In this document: positions 35,355-44,141 of the stretch, piece by piece
How positions within the stretch are numbered: the stretch's first letter is position 1
Layout: the number at the start of each line of letters is the position of its first letter
From: Syntrophales bacterium
GTDB lineage: Bacteria; Desulfobacterota; Syntrophia; Syntrophales; CG2-30-49-12
DNA length: 55,646 bases
Assembly: GCA_030018935.1 (NCBI GenBank)
Contig: JASEGZ010000007.1
Span: forward strand, 1 to 55,646
Reading direction: 5' to 3'
Translations under genes and position numbers: made by a program
The notes under the pieces: model-generated
Told to the model about the DNA's origin: nothing
Databases searched by the model: none
Seen by the model: only the letters and a program-made list of their open reading frames with translations

Positions 35355-36161
35355 GTGAAAATATTATTCATTGGTGACATTGTTGGCAAGCCGGGCAGGA
35401 AAGCTGTTCAGGAAGTTCTTCCTCAAATCATTTCCCAGTATCAAATAGGTTTTGTGATTGCAAATTGCGAGAATGCGGCCGGGGGGTTCGGCGTGACCCG
35501 AGATATTATCGAGGAACTTTACCAGAGCCGCATTGATGTGTTGACCTCAGGAAACCATATATGGGATAAAAAAGAAATTACAGGATTCGTTGAAGACTAT
35601 GAAACACTTCTCAGACCTGCCAACTATCCTGAGGGTTCACCGGGCCGTGGAAGTGTGGTTATGCCCGACTCCTCTGGAGGCCATGTGGGTGTCCTTAATC
35701 TGGCAGGGAGAATTTTTATGCAACCCCTCGATTGTCCCTTTAGAACGGCGGAAAGAGAGATCGGGAAGCTTAGGAAGAAGGCAAAAATTATTATTGTTGA
35801 CATCCATGGAGAGGCTACTTCAGAGAAAAAGGCCCTCGGCTGGTTTCTTGATGGCAGGGTCAGCGCTGTCTTGGGTACCCATACCCATGTGCAGACCGCC
35901 GATGAAAAGATCCTGCCAGGCGGTACCGCCTATATAACCGATGTAGGTATGACCGGTCCTTTCGATTCTATCATCGGGTTGAAGAAAGATGATGTCCTCC
36001 AGAGATTTTTAACCCAGATTCCCAACAAGTTTAATGTGGCCAAGGATGACGTGTGGCTTCAGGGGGTCGTGGTAGACGTTGATGGGAATAACGGTAAGAG
36101 TGTGGGAATTGAAAGGTTGAGTGTAAAGATAAAGGACTTAAGGGAAGACAGGAGTTTTTGA
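35355..36161 (+). CDS. YmdB-family metallophosphoesterase
   Basis: Calcineurin-like phosphodiesterase with GDIVGKPGR, ANCENAAGGFGVT, SGNHIWDKKE and GTHTHVQTADE, the family's metal-binding blocks in order. B. subtilis YmdB hydrolyses 2',3'-cAMP and is, as here, encoded next to rny. GTG start, 9 bp after rny. Confidence 0.93.
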   Translation: MKILFIGDIVGKPGRKAVQEVLPQIISQYQIGFVIANCENAAGGFGVTRDIIEELYQSRIDVLTSGNHIWDKKEITGFVEDYETLLRPANYPEGSPGRGSVVMPDSSGGHVGVLNLAGRIFMQPLDCPFRTAEREIGKLRKKAKIIIVDIHGEATSEKKALGWFLDGRVSAVLGTHTHVQTADEKILPGGTAYITDVGMTGPFDSIIGLKKDDVLQRFLTQIPNKFNVAKDDVWLQGVVVDVDGNNGKSVGIERLSVKIKDLREDRSF

Positions 36162-36162
36162 T

Positions 36163-37446
36163 TTGAAGAGTGTATACGATGTCTTTCTTGAAAGGGGATT
36201 TATTGAGCAGATTACGGATGAAGCGCTGATTCAGGATCTCCTTCATAATAATCGTATTACCTGCTATGCGGGCTTCGATCCAACTGCGGCAAGCCTGCAT
36301 CTAGGAAGCCTTGTTCCCATCATGGCCCTGGCCCACATGCAGAGGCAGGGACACAGACCAATTGTCCTGGTCGGCGGAGGAACAGGTCTCATCGGTGACC
36401 CGAGTGGCAAATCCGAGATGCGTCAGATTCTCAAACCCGACCAAATCGCCCATAATACACAATGTTTGCAGAAACAGCTCTCCAGATACATTGATTTTAA
36501 TGAAGGTAAGGGCATTTTGTTAAATAATGCAGATTGGCTGACAGACCTCAAATATATTGATTTTTTAAGGGATATTGGACGACATTTCAGTGTGAACAGG
36601 ATGCTGGCCGCAGAGAGTTACAGGACGCGCCTTGAAAAAGGACTTAACTTTATAGAATTTAGTTATATGCTTCTGCAGGCGTATGATTTTTTATATCTCT
36701 TCCAGCATTACGATTGTGTTCTCCAGATGGGGGGAAACGATCAGTGGGGGAATATGCTGGCGGGGGCCGAGCTGATCAGGAGGGTTGAGGGGAAAACAGT
36801 GCATTGTATAACGTTTCCCTTGATCATAACTTCCCCGGGACATAAGATGGGCAAAACAGAAACGGGGGCTGTATGGCTTGATCCGGAGCTGACATCACCT
36901 TACGAATATTACCAATACTGGATCAATACCGATGATGCCGATGTGGAAAGATTTCTGGCTCTTTTCACCTTTTTACCGATGGAAGAGATCAGGCAGACAA
37001 AAGGGCTGGCCAATTCTCAGTTAAATATGGCAAAAGCAGTGCTGGCCTTTGAGGCAACGAAAATTACCCACGGAGAAGGAGCGGCAGTAGCTGCCTGGAA
37101 AGCATCGTCAGAGGCCTTCAAGACAAGGCCAGTTGATCACGTGCTGTTTCCGTCAAGCAAGATCCCGCGGGGCGATGTTGCCGGAGATATTTCGGCAATA
37201 CCTTCGATTACGAAAACCAGAAAAGACCTGGAAGCGGGCATTCCTGCCTTTAAACTCTTTCATGACGCTGGTCTGTGCGGCACCAGCGGAGAGGCCAGAA
37301 GGGTAATCGCTCAAGGAGGCGGATATGTCAACGAACGGCAGATCACGTCTTTCGATGAGAGAATCGGCCTGAATCACATAAACGATCAGGGTGAAATCCG
37401 TCTAAGGAAAGGTAAAAAAAAGTATTTCCTTATCACAGTAACATAA
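36163..37446 (+). CDS. tyrS: Tyrosyl-tRNA synthetase
   Basis: Class I synthetase with HLGS (residues 46-49), the tyrosine pocket YAGFDPTAASLHLG and DQWGN, and a KMGKT variant of KMSKS near residue 230. A C-terminal S4 RNA-binding domain follows (SGEARRVIAQGGGYVNERQI). It starts at TTG 36163, 1 bp after the phosphoesterase stop. It is the last gene of the rny unit. Confidence 0.96.
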   Translation: MKSVYDVFLERGFIEQITDEALIQDLLHNNRITCYAGFDPTAASLHLGSLVPIMALAHMQRQGHRPIVLVGGGTGLIGDPSGKSEMRQILKPDQIAHNTQCLQKQLSRYIDFNEGKGILLNNADWLTDLKYIDFLRDIGRHFSVNRMLAAESYRTRLEKGLNFIEFSYMLLQAYDFLYLFQHYDCVLQMGGNDQWGNMLAGAELIRRVEGKTVHCITFPLIITSPGHKMGKTETGAVWLDPELTSPYEYYQYWINTDDADVERFLALFTFLPMEEIRQTKGLANSQLNMAKAVLAFEATKITHGEGAAVAAWKASSEAFKTRPVDHVLFPSSKIPRGDVAGDISAIPSITKTRKDLEAGIPAFKLFHDAGLCGTSGEARRVIAQGGGYVNERQITSFDERIGLNHINDQGEIRLRKGKKKYFLITVT

Positions 37447-37556
37447 AATCGCTAAAATCCTCCGTTAATTGCTTTATCACCCATTTTAATATCTTTTCAC
37501 GAAAATTGGGTAGTATCCCTTACGCGGAGGTTTGTCTATCTAAGAGAGGAAAAGGA

Positions 37557-38219
37557 ATGGAAGAAATAAGCGAGCCTTTTGAATTTAAACAATGCATAAG
37601 CATTTTAAAATCCACAGGTAAAAAGGCCAAAAATCTCCGAGAACTAAGAGATGCAATAGCCACAGTAAGTGATGAGTGCATATTTCATCATACCTACCAG
37701 TATTTTTTAAAAGGACACATTCTTGAATACACCAGTGACTTTGCACATTGGGCAGGAGAGAGCCTTGAGGAAAGGGCATTGGCGGAGCAACTTTCAAATA
37801 TAGACCCATATGACTTTAAAGATATTAGTGATTTGAGAAAAGAACTATTGGGTGTAATAGATGACTATCTAAAAAGATTTCCGGCGCCGAGGGAGGCAAT
37901 GCCGAGCAATGAATTTTTCTTCAATGAGACAGCAATACTCATATTTCCTGTCGGAATAAGAGCCAAGAACCTTGCAGAGTTTCTTATGGCTATAAAATAT
38001 GTTGATTCGGGCTCTATATACTATCATTTCTATGAGGCAAGGATACGTCTGGGAGGTGGAATAGATGACTTTTCAAGATGGATTGAGGATGCCGGTAAAA
38101 AGGAACTTACTGAGAGGATAAAGGCCATAGACCCATTTATGCACAACATAGAAGGGATAAGGGAACATATAGTTGAGGCGGTTGAAGAAGAGGTGAGGAA
38201 AGATATGGAGGTTATATAG
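37557..38219 (+). CDS. DUF5752-family protein
   Basis: A 220-residue soluble protein with two similar halves, each with a F-xx-C/V-I-xx-xG-xxAKNLxEL element and an HxxYxY/YYHFYEAR element (start of each near residues 6 and 122). It resembles DUF5752 proteins, which are found beside trehalose synthase genes; function unknown. The ATG at 37557 has AGAGGAAAAGG ahead. It is AT-richer than the tyrS side, and begins the trehalose block. Confidence 0.75.
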   Translation: MEEISEPFEFKQCISILKSTGKKAKNLRELRDAIATVSDECIFHHTYQYFLKGHILEYTSDFAHWAGESLEERALAEQLSNIDPYDFKDISDLRKELLGVIDDYLKRFPAPREAMPSNEFFFNETAILIFPVGIRAKNLAEFLMAIKYVDSGSIYYHFYEARIRLGGGIDDFSRWIEDAGKKELTERIKAIDPFMHNIEGIREHIVEAVEEEVRKDMEVI

Positions 38220-38223
38220 ACCA

Positions 38224-39435
38224 GTGTTTAATCAGTATTCAGGCATATCGCCCAAAGGTGATTTATTACTTTTGCAGATGCTGGGTGCAAAACTGTATAA
38301 TAGGTCTTTCCTACATATCAATTCTACCCGTGCAGGTGGTGGGGTGGCCGAGATACTGCAGAGGATGATACCTATAATCGTCGAACTTGGCATTAATGCG
38401 AGATGGGAAGTTATAGAAGGAGATTCAAGATTCTTTGACATAACAAAGAAGATACATAATGCCCTTCAAGGTAGGCTTGAAAAAATTACCGATGATATGT
38501 GGCAGTATCACTATGAGGTCAACAGGAGAAATATTGAAAGACTTAATCTTGAGGCAGATGCAGTCTTAATACACGACCCCCAACCGGCGCCTCTCATTGA
38601 ATTCAGGAAAGGTGGGCGATGGATATGGCGATGTCATATAGACGTATCAAATCCTCAGCAAGAGGTTAGCGACTATCTTTCTAAGTATTGCGAAAAGTAT
38701 GACGCTGCTATTTTCTCTGTGGCAAAATTTGCAAGGGCAATGGCTATGGATGAATTCATTATTCCGCCATCCATAGACCCTATCAGTGAGAAAAACAGGG
38801 AGTTAACAGGTGAAGAAATAGATGAAACATTGAATAAGTTCCAGATACCGACAGACAGACCAGTGATACTTCAGGTTTCTCGATTTGACAGATTTAAAGA
38901 CCCCATCGGTGTGATTAAAGCTTATAGGATTGTTAAGAAATATAATGATTGTATCCTCATCCTCGCAGGGAGCCCCGCAATAGATGATCCAGAAGGAGAA
39001 ACAGTCTTAAATGAAGTCAGAGAATATGCAGCCAATGATACTGATATATATATCCTTTTATTACCTCCCTTCAGTGATAGGGATATAAATGCCTTACAGA
39101 GGATAGCAACTGTAGTTTTACAAAAGTCTTTGAAGGAAGGGTTTGGTCTTACAGTGTCCGAGGCAATGTGGAAAGGAAAACCTGTCATGGGTGGCGCTGT
39201 GGGAGGTATTCCGCTACAGATAGTACATGGTGTTACAGGCTTTCTTATTCATTCAGTAGAAGGCGCTGCATTCAGAATAAGGCAATTCCTTAATAATCCT
39301 GAGATGTTAAAGAGAATGGGTGAACATGCCAGAGAATATGTAAGAAAGAATTTTCTTATTACAAGACAGATAAGGGATTATCTATCAGTGTGGTATTCAA
39401 TTGAGAATAAAGGAAAGAGCATTCTTGAGTTATGA
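38224..39435 (+). CDS. treT: Trehalose synthase (TreT-type GT4 glycosyltransferase)
   Basis: It probably joins NDP-glucose and glucose to form trehalose. The start HINSTRAGGGVAEILQRM, HDPQPAPLIE, WRCHIDVS and the C-terminal sugar-nucleotide site (QKSLKEGFGLTVSEAMWKG) fit TreT. It starts at GTG 38224 and overlaps the next gene by 4 bp. Confidence 0.9.
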   Translation: MFNQYSGISPKGDLLLLQMLGAKLYNRSFLHINSTRAGGGVAEILQRMIPIIVELGINARWEVIEGDSRFFDITKKIHNALQGRLEKITDDMWQYHYEVNRRNIERLNLEADAVLIHDPQPAPLIEFRKGGRWIWRCHIDVSNPQQEVSDYLSKYCEKYDAAIFSVAKFARAMAMDEFIIPPSIDPISEKNRELTGEEIDETLNKFQIPTDRPVILQVSRFDRFKDPIGVIKAYRIVKKYNDCILILAGSPAIDDPEGETVLNEVREYAANDTDIYILLLPPFSDRDINALQRIATVVLQKSLKEGFGLTVSEAMWKGKPVMGGAVGGIPLQIVHGVTGFLIHSVEGAAFRIRQFLNNPEMLKRMGEHAREYVRKNFLITRQIRDYLSVWYSIENKGKSILEL

Positions 39436-41711
39436 ATTCTGAGAGGTTAAAGGCTTTTATAGAAGAACGTTTCTCTAAAGGGGCGCTGATAGTAGTGTCT
39501 AATAGGGAACCTTACATACATAAAAAAACAGAACTGAGCATTAAGATAGAGAGGCCAGCAGGTGGCCTTGTATCAGCAATAGATGATGTTTTGAAGGCGA
39601 CTGGTGGAATATGGGTAGCATGGGGAAGTGGAAGCGGAGATAGAGATGTTGTTGATGATAGAAATTCCGTAATGGTACCTCCAGAAAATCCTTACTATAC
39701 CCTAAAAAGGGTATGGCTCAGTCCGGGCGAAGTAGATAACTATTATGATGGGTATTCCAACCAGGTCCTATGGCCTCTTTGCCATATAACCCTTGACAGG
39801 GTATATTTCAGAAAGAAGTTCTGGCGGGACTATAAAAAGGTGAACCAATCTTTTGCCAATGCTGTTCTTGAAGAGGCTGAAGAAGATTCAATAATATGGA
39901 TTCATGATTACCACCTCTGTCTTGTGCCAGAGATGCTCAGGGAAAAAGAGACAAAATTGACAGTAGCACATTTCTGGCATATTCCCTGGCCTGACTGGGG
40001 TGTCTTCAGGGTTTGCCCTCAATCAAAGGAAATACTTGAAGGATTGTTAGGGAATGACCTTATAGGTTTTCAAATTCCCCTCTTTGTGAAAAACTTTTTA
40101 GACTGTGTGAGAGAATGTCTCCATGCGGATGTGGATTATCAAAATTCAACAGTTACCTATAAGGGACGTACTACAAGATTAGAGACATTTCCCATAAGTA
40201 TAGATTACGATAAATTCGATTCGATGGCGTCTTCTCAGCGGACAATAAAGATGATGAAGAATATAAAAAAGAAATATGAACTCATGCAGGGCTATATCGG
40301 TATCGGCGTTGACAGGCTTGAATATACAAAGGCTCTAATCAAGAGACTCCAGGCCATTAACCTGTTTTTTGAAAAATCTGAAAGATTCAGGAGAAAATTC
40401 ACATTTATTCAGATTGCCGTCCCAACAAGGATAAAGGAACCATATCTTAGTTATAAAAAGACTGTTGAGGAACTTATCGCAAAAGTTAATGAAAAATATT
40501 CAGTGGGATGCTGGAGGCCGATAATTTACATTGATACAAAGGTTGAACATAAAGACCTTGTTGCCTATTACAGAATGGCTGATGTCGCCATAATAAGCTC
40601 TGTTTATGATGGAATGAATCTTGTGGCAAAGGAATATATAGCATCACAGGTTGACGAGAAGGGTGGGCTGATTCTAAGCGAACTTGCAGGAGCGGCAGAC
40701 GAACTGGATGGGGCAATTCTTGTAAATCCTTACGATATTGAAGAATTCTCTGACAGTATAAAAGGGTCATTGATAATGTCACAGAGAGAAAAGGCAAGTA
40801 GAATGACAACCTTAAGGAGACAGGTTAAGGGAAACGATATTTATAAATGGGTTTATGATATTCTTCGTGAAATAGTAACAATCTCAAATACAAAAAATAA
40901 AAAAATATTTTATCTCTTCGACCACATCAGTGAATTAGAGGGAAAAATATCACCTAACATCTTTCTATTCCTTGACTACGATGGAACGCTGACTCCTATT
41001 GTTGAGTTACCGGATAAGGCGTTTATTCCTGACGATATACGTTCTCTTATAATTAGATTAAAGGAGTATATCCCTATTGCTGTAGTAAGTGGCAGGAGCC
41101 TTCAGGACATAAAAGAAAAAGTGGGGATTGAAGACATAGTTTATGTTGGAAACCACGGGGCAGAGATATGGGATGGCAAAAAGGCAATCATAAGTCAAGG
41201 CTCAAAAGTCGAGACTCGCATATTAAAAGAACTCTTAGCTCGGTTAAAAGAGGCGTTGTTACATATACAGGGGGTGATAATTGAGGACAAAGGTTCTACT
41301 ACAAGCATACATTTTAGAATGGTAAAAGTTAAGTATTTAGGGGAGCTTTTTGACAAATTCTGGAGTATTGCAAAGGATGTCGAAAACACTTTCAGAATTA
41401 CTTCCGGCAAAAAGGTTTTTGAAATGAGACCGCTAAATGCCCGGGATAAGGGTGATGCAGTATCATGGATAATCGAAAACATGGGTAACGGGAGAATTCC
41501 GATTTACATAGGCGATGATACAACGGATGAGGATGCCTTTCGTGTATTGAAAGGCATTGGTATATCTATTTCTATAGGTGTTTGCTCTGAATCTGATTAT
41601 TATTTGAAAAATCAGAAAGAAATAAAAGAATTTCTACAGGAACTTTTAAAGCTCGAAGAAAATTTAAGCGATGGACATTATAGACCAGATAGCTGCCATC
41701 CCGTTGTTTGA
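39432..41711 (+). CDS. Fused trehalose-6-phosphate synthase/phosphatase
   Basis: Residues 1 to about 485 are a GT20 OtsA domain (VSNREPYIHK, WIHDYHLCLVPEMLR, AHFWHIPWPDWGVFRVCPQ). From about 495 on is a HAD-type OtsB phosphatase with DYDGTLTP near residue 515, VVSGRS, and GDDTTDEDAF. One polypeptide thus makes trehalose from UDP-glucose and glucose-6-phosphate. The last 14 residues are read in another frame from the start of the regulator gene, so the native end may be lost. Confidence 0.93.
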   Translation: MNSERLKAFIEERFSKGALIVVSNREPYIHKKTELSIKIERPAGGLVSAIDDVLKATGGIWVAWGSGSGDRDVVDDRNSVMVPPENPYYTLKRVWLSPGEVDNYYDGYSNQVLWPLCHITLDRVYFRKKFWRDYKKVNQSFANAVLEEAEEDSIIWIHDYHLCLVPEMLREKETKLTVAHFWHIPWPDWGVFRVCPQSKEILEGLLGNDLIGFQIPLFVKNFLDCVRECLHADVDYQNSTVTYKGRTTRLETFPISIDYDKFDSMASSQRTIKMMKNIKKKYELMQGYIGIGVDRLEYTKALIKRLQAINLFFEKSERFRRKFTFIQIAVPTRIKEPYLSYKKTVEELIAKVNEKYSVGCWRPIIYIDTKVEHKDLVAYYRMADVAIISSVYDGMNLVAKEYIASQVDEKGGLILSELAGAADELDGAILVNPYDIEEFSDSIKGSLIMSQREKASRMTTLRRQVKGNDIYKWVYDILREIVTISNTKNKKIFYLFDHISELEGKISPNIFLFLDYDGTLTPIVELPDKAFIPDDIRSLIIRLKEYIPIAVVSGRSLQDIKEKVGIEDIVYVGNHGAEIWDGKKAIISQGSKVETRILKELLARLKEALLHIQGVIIEDKGSTTSIHFRMVKVKYLGELFDKFWSIAKDVENTFRITSGKKVFEMRPLNARDKGDAVSWIIENMGNGRIPIYIGDDTTDEDAFRVLKGIGISISIGVCSESDYYLKNQKEIKEFLQELLKLEENLSDGHYRPDSCHPVV

Positions 41712-42360
41712 AGGTCTTCCCGGGGACCAACATGAGAATTTGGCCGCCATAGTGATAAAGCAGAAATTCAGTCGGGGGCAGATCATCTTTTCTGAGGGAG
41801 AGGAAGGCAACGGCTTTTATGTTGTTGTGTCGGGCAGGGTCAAGATCTTCAAGCTATCACCGGAGGGGAAGGAACAGATTCTCCACATCTTTGGTCCCGG
41901 GGAACCTTTTGGTGAGGTGCCGGCCTTTGCCGGCCAACACTTTCCTGCCTATGCGGAAGCTATAGAAGATAGCAGGACATTATTCTTCCCTAGAGACTCA
42001 TTTGTTGACCTGATCAAAAAGAACCCCTCTCTTGCCTTGAATATGCTGGCCGTCTTATCCCTACGTCTCCGAAGATTCACCATGCTGGTTGAAGAACTCT
42101 CCCTCAAAGAGGTGCCTGGAAGGCTTGCCACATACCTTCTCTACCTCGGCGAGCGGGGAGATGAAGATGGTGAGTTGGTATTGGATATCTCTAAATCCCA
42201 GCTGGCCAGCCTTCTGGGCACTATTCCCGAGACCCTTTCCCGCATCTTAGCCAGAATGATAAGGGCGGGGCTCATTCACTCGGACGGGTCCCGCCGTATC
42301 CAGGTATTAGACAGAGAAGCTCTGGAAGAGTTAGCCTGTGGAGAGAGACGTCTATCTTAG
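41671..42360 (+). CDS. Crp/Fnr-family transcriptional regulator
   Basis: An N-terminal cyclic-nucleotide-type beta-barrel (GQIIFSEGEEGNGFYVVVSGRVKI core, GEPFGEVPAF) and a C-terminal winged helix (SKSQLASLLGTIPETLSRILARM). The four cysteines of Fnr are absent, so it is not an Fe-S sensor; it may sense haem/NO (DNR-like) or a small ligand. The start overlaps the trehalose gene by 41 bp and has a weak ribosome site. Target genes unknown. Confidence 0.9.
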   Translation: MDIIDQIAAIPLFEGLPGDQHENLAAIVIKQKFSRGQIIFSEGEEGNGFYVVVSGRVKIFKLSPEGKEQILHIFGPGEPFGEVPAFAGQHFPAYAEAIEDSRTLFFPRDSFVDLIKKNPSLALNMLAVLSLRLRRFTMLVEELSLKEVPGRLATYLLYLGERGDEDGELVLDISKSQLASLLGTIPETLSRILARMIRAGLIHSDGSRRIQVLDREALEELACGERRLS

Positions 42361-42443
42361 TAAGCGTTCAGCCGTCAGCAATCAGTAACCCCTGTTGTCT
42401 TTTTGTTTTTGCTGAAAACTGAAGGCTGATAGCTGAACGCTTA
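42361..42443. terminator. Long hairpin built of 7-mers after the Crp/Fnr gene
   Basis: It begins at the base after the stop codon. TAAGCGTTCAGC (42361-42372) pairs perfectly with GCTGAACGCTTA (42432-42443). The inner parts repeat in 7-bp steps (GTCAGCA, ATCAGTA / ACTGAAG, GCTGATA) and pair partly. A T-rich loop lies at 42396-42411. Probably a transcript end. Confidence 0.6.
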
Positions 42444-42466
42444 CCTGAATCTTAAAGGGGGTAAGT

Positions 42467-43168
42467 ATGTCTGTGAAGATACTGGTCGTTGACGATGAGG
42501 AAGACATCGTTGATTTGATTTCTTACAATCTTGAAAAAGAGGGATTTGCCGTCATCAAGGCCTATGACGGGGAGAAGGCCCTAGAACTGCTTAAAACCCA
42601 GAAACCTAAGCTGGTTATTCTTGATCTGATGCTTCCGGGTATCAACGGGTTGGAAATATGTAGATTAATGAGAAAAAATCCGGAAACGGAATCTCTGCCG
42701 ATTATCATGTTGACGGCAAAGGGTGATGAGGTGGACAGGATACTGGGTTTAGAGATGGGGGCCGATGATTACATCACCAAACCCTTCCATGTTAGAGAAC
42801 TCATTGCCCGGATACGGGCAGTTCTGCGAAGGTCCGAAGAACGACCGGAAACTGACAAAGCGGGAACCTTTACCTTTAAGGGGCTCCATATAGACTACAA
42901 TACCTATGAAGTCACCGTTGATGGGAAAAATGTTGAGCTTGGCCCTACGGAAATCAAGCTGCTGAGATTTCTCACCCGGCACCCCGGCAGGGTTTACAGC
43001 CGGGATCAACTTTTAGACTACGTTTGGGGAGATGAGACCTTTGTGGAACCTCGAACGGTAGATGTCCATATCAGCCGGCTGAGAGCGGAAATTGAAAAGG
43101 ATAAAAACAAACCGCAGTATGTTCTTACTATCAGAGGGATCGGCTATAAGTTCGCCGACATAAGATAA
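42467..43168 (+). CDS. OmpR/PhoB-family response regulator
   Basis: Receiver domain with Asp10, phosphoacceptor Asp53, Thr83 and Lys105, followed by a winged-helix DNA-binding domain (GPTEIKLLRFLTRHPGRVYS, RTVDVHISRLRAEIE, RGIGYKF). It resembles PhoB closely. No histidine kinase is adjacent, which is unusual; the next gene downstream is atpH. GGGGG ribosome site before the ATG. Confidence 0.92.
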   Translation: MSVKILVVDDEEDIVDLISYNLEKEGFAVIKAYDGEKALELLKTQKPKLVILDLMLPGINGLEICRLMRKNPETESLPIIMLTAKGDEVDRILGLEMGADDYITKPFHVRELIARIRAVLRRSEERPETDKAGTFTFKGLHIDYNTYEVTVDGKNVELGPTEIKLLRFLTRHPGRVYSRDQLLDYVWGDETFVEPRTVDVHISRLRAEIEKDKNKPQYVLTIRGIGYKFADIR

Positions 43169-43355
43169 GCTGAACAAACTTCTGTTATTCCAACACGGGA
43201 ATGCCACCTCTCCCTTTTCATGGGGCATCTCCTCCCTTCGGAAATGGCGACGCTTTCTCTTTAACTTGTCTCTGAGAGGGGCGACATAATACATACAGAT
43301 TAACCAAAAATTACTTGACAATAATTGAGGGCTATGATTAGTACGGCACGTTTTT

Positions 43356-43382
43356 TTGACATTCAAATGTCATCAGTATTTT
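43356..43382 (+). promoter_or_regulatory. Candidate atp operon promoter with operator-like palindrome
   Basis: The 306-bp region before atpH holds no gene. TTGACA (43356-43361) and TATTTT (43377-43382) are spaced 15 bp apart, and between them lies the palindrome TGACATTCAAATGTCA (43357-43372). Another TTGACA at 43315 lacks a good -10. Either could drive the atp operon. Confidence 0.35.
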
Positions 43383-43474
43383 AGTACTTTTCCGGTGGGC
43401 GAAGATCAAAGAAGATATTGGAGGGCATTCTCTACAAACCAATCTTAGAAACCATTAGGTAAGAGGTGGTGACA

Positions 43475-44017
43475 TTGATCGCAAGCGGTATTGCAAAACG
43501 TTATGCCCGGGCATTTTTCGAGATAGCTAAGGAAGATAATCAGTTTGAGAAGTACTATGATGAACTTAAAATTTTTGCCTCCCTACTTGAGGAAAACAAA
43601 AACCTGAAGGAATTCTTGTCGAATCCCATTTTTGATCGGGCTGATAAAAAGGCCGTTATAGAAGCAGCGTTACAGAGGATTAGTATCTCCAGCATGACTG
43701 TCAATTTTTTAAAGCTGCTGACTGATAAACAAAGGATGGGCATCTTCTCCGATATAGTAAGTTGTTACCGGGAATTTATGGACCATGCCCTCAGAAAGGT
43801 AAGGGTTGACGTTAAAACGGCCTTTCCCTTATCTGCTGAATTGATGAAGAACCTTCAGAAGGGTTTGGAAGAGCTGACCGGTAAGAAGGTGGAAATGACG
43901 GTAGGAGAAGATGCGTCATTGGTAGGCGGTATTGTGGTGAGGGTTGGGGATACGCTTTACGACGGAAGTGTTAAGACGCAGTTAGACAATATAAGGAATC
44001 TCTTGACAGCTTCATAA
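43475..44017 (+). CDS. atpH: ATP synthase delta subunit
   Basis: Stator subunit of F1. It starts IASGIAKRYARAFFEIA and ends with the typical VGGIVVRVGDTLYDGSVKTQL block. I chose the TTG at 43475 because AGAGGTGG lies just ahead; a GTG at 43466 would sit on that site. It heads the atpHAGDC operon; no atpF precedes it. Confidence 0.95.
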   Translation: MIASGIAKRYARAFFEIAKEDNQFEKYYDELKIFASLLEENKNLKEFLSNPIFDRADKKAVIEAALQRISISSMTVNFLKLLTDKQRMGIFSDIVSCYREFMDHALRKVRVDVKTAFPLSAELMKNLQKGLEELTGKKVEMTVGEDASLVGGIVVRVGDTLYDGSVKTQLDNIRNLLTAS

Positions 44018-44042
44018 CCCGCATAAAGCGGAAAAGTGACTA

Positions 44043-44115
44043 AAGTGTGAAGTGACTAAAGTTTTTGATTTTTCTGTAACTTTAGGCATTTTAGCTCACT
44101 CCAAACTTCACACTT
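44043..44115. repeat. Hairpin of 7-mers between atpH and atpA
   Basis: AAGTGTGAAGT (44043-44053) pairs with ACTTCACACTT (44105-44115), and CTAAAGTT (44056-44063) with AACTTTAG (44078-44085). The left arm is partly a 7-bp repeat (AGTGACT-AAAGTGT-GAAGTGA). It may tune or process the message between delta and alpha. Confidence 0.65.
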
Positions 44116-44141
44116 AGGTGCCTGAAGGGGAGGGGTAGTGT

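Noticed and set aside
43315-43343. A second TTGACA upstream of atpH as promoter.
   Set aside because: At normal spacing there is only TTAGTA; TATGAT lies at 12 bp, too close.
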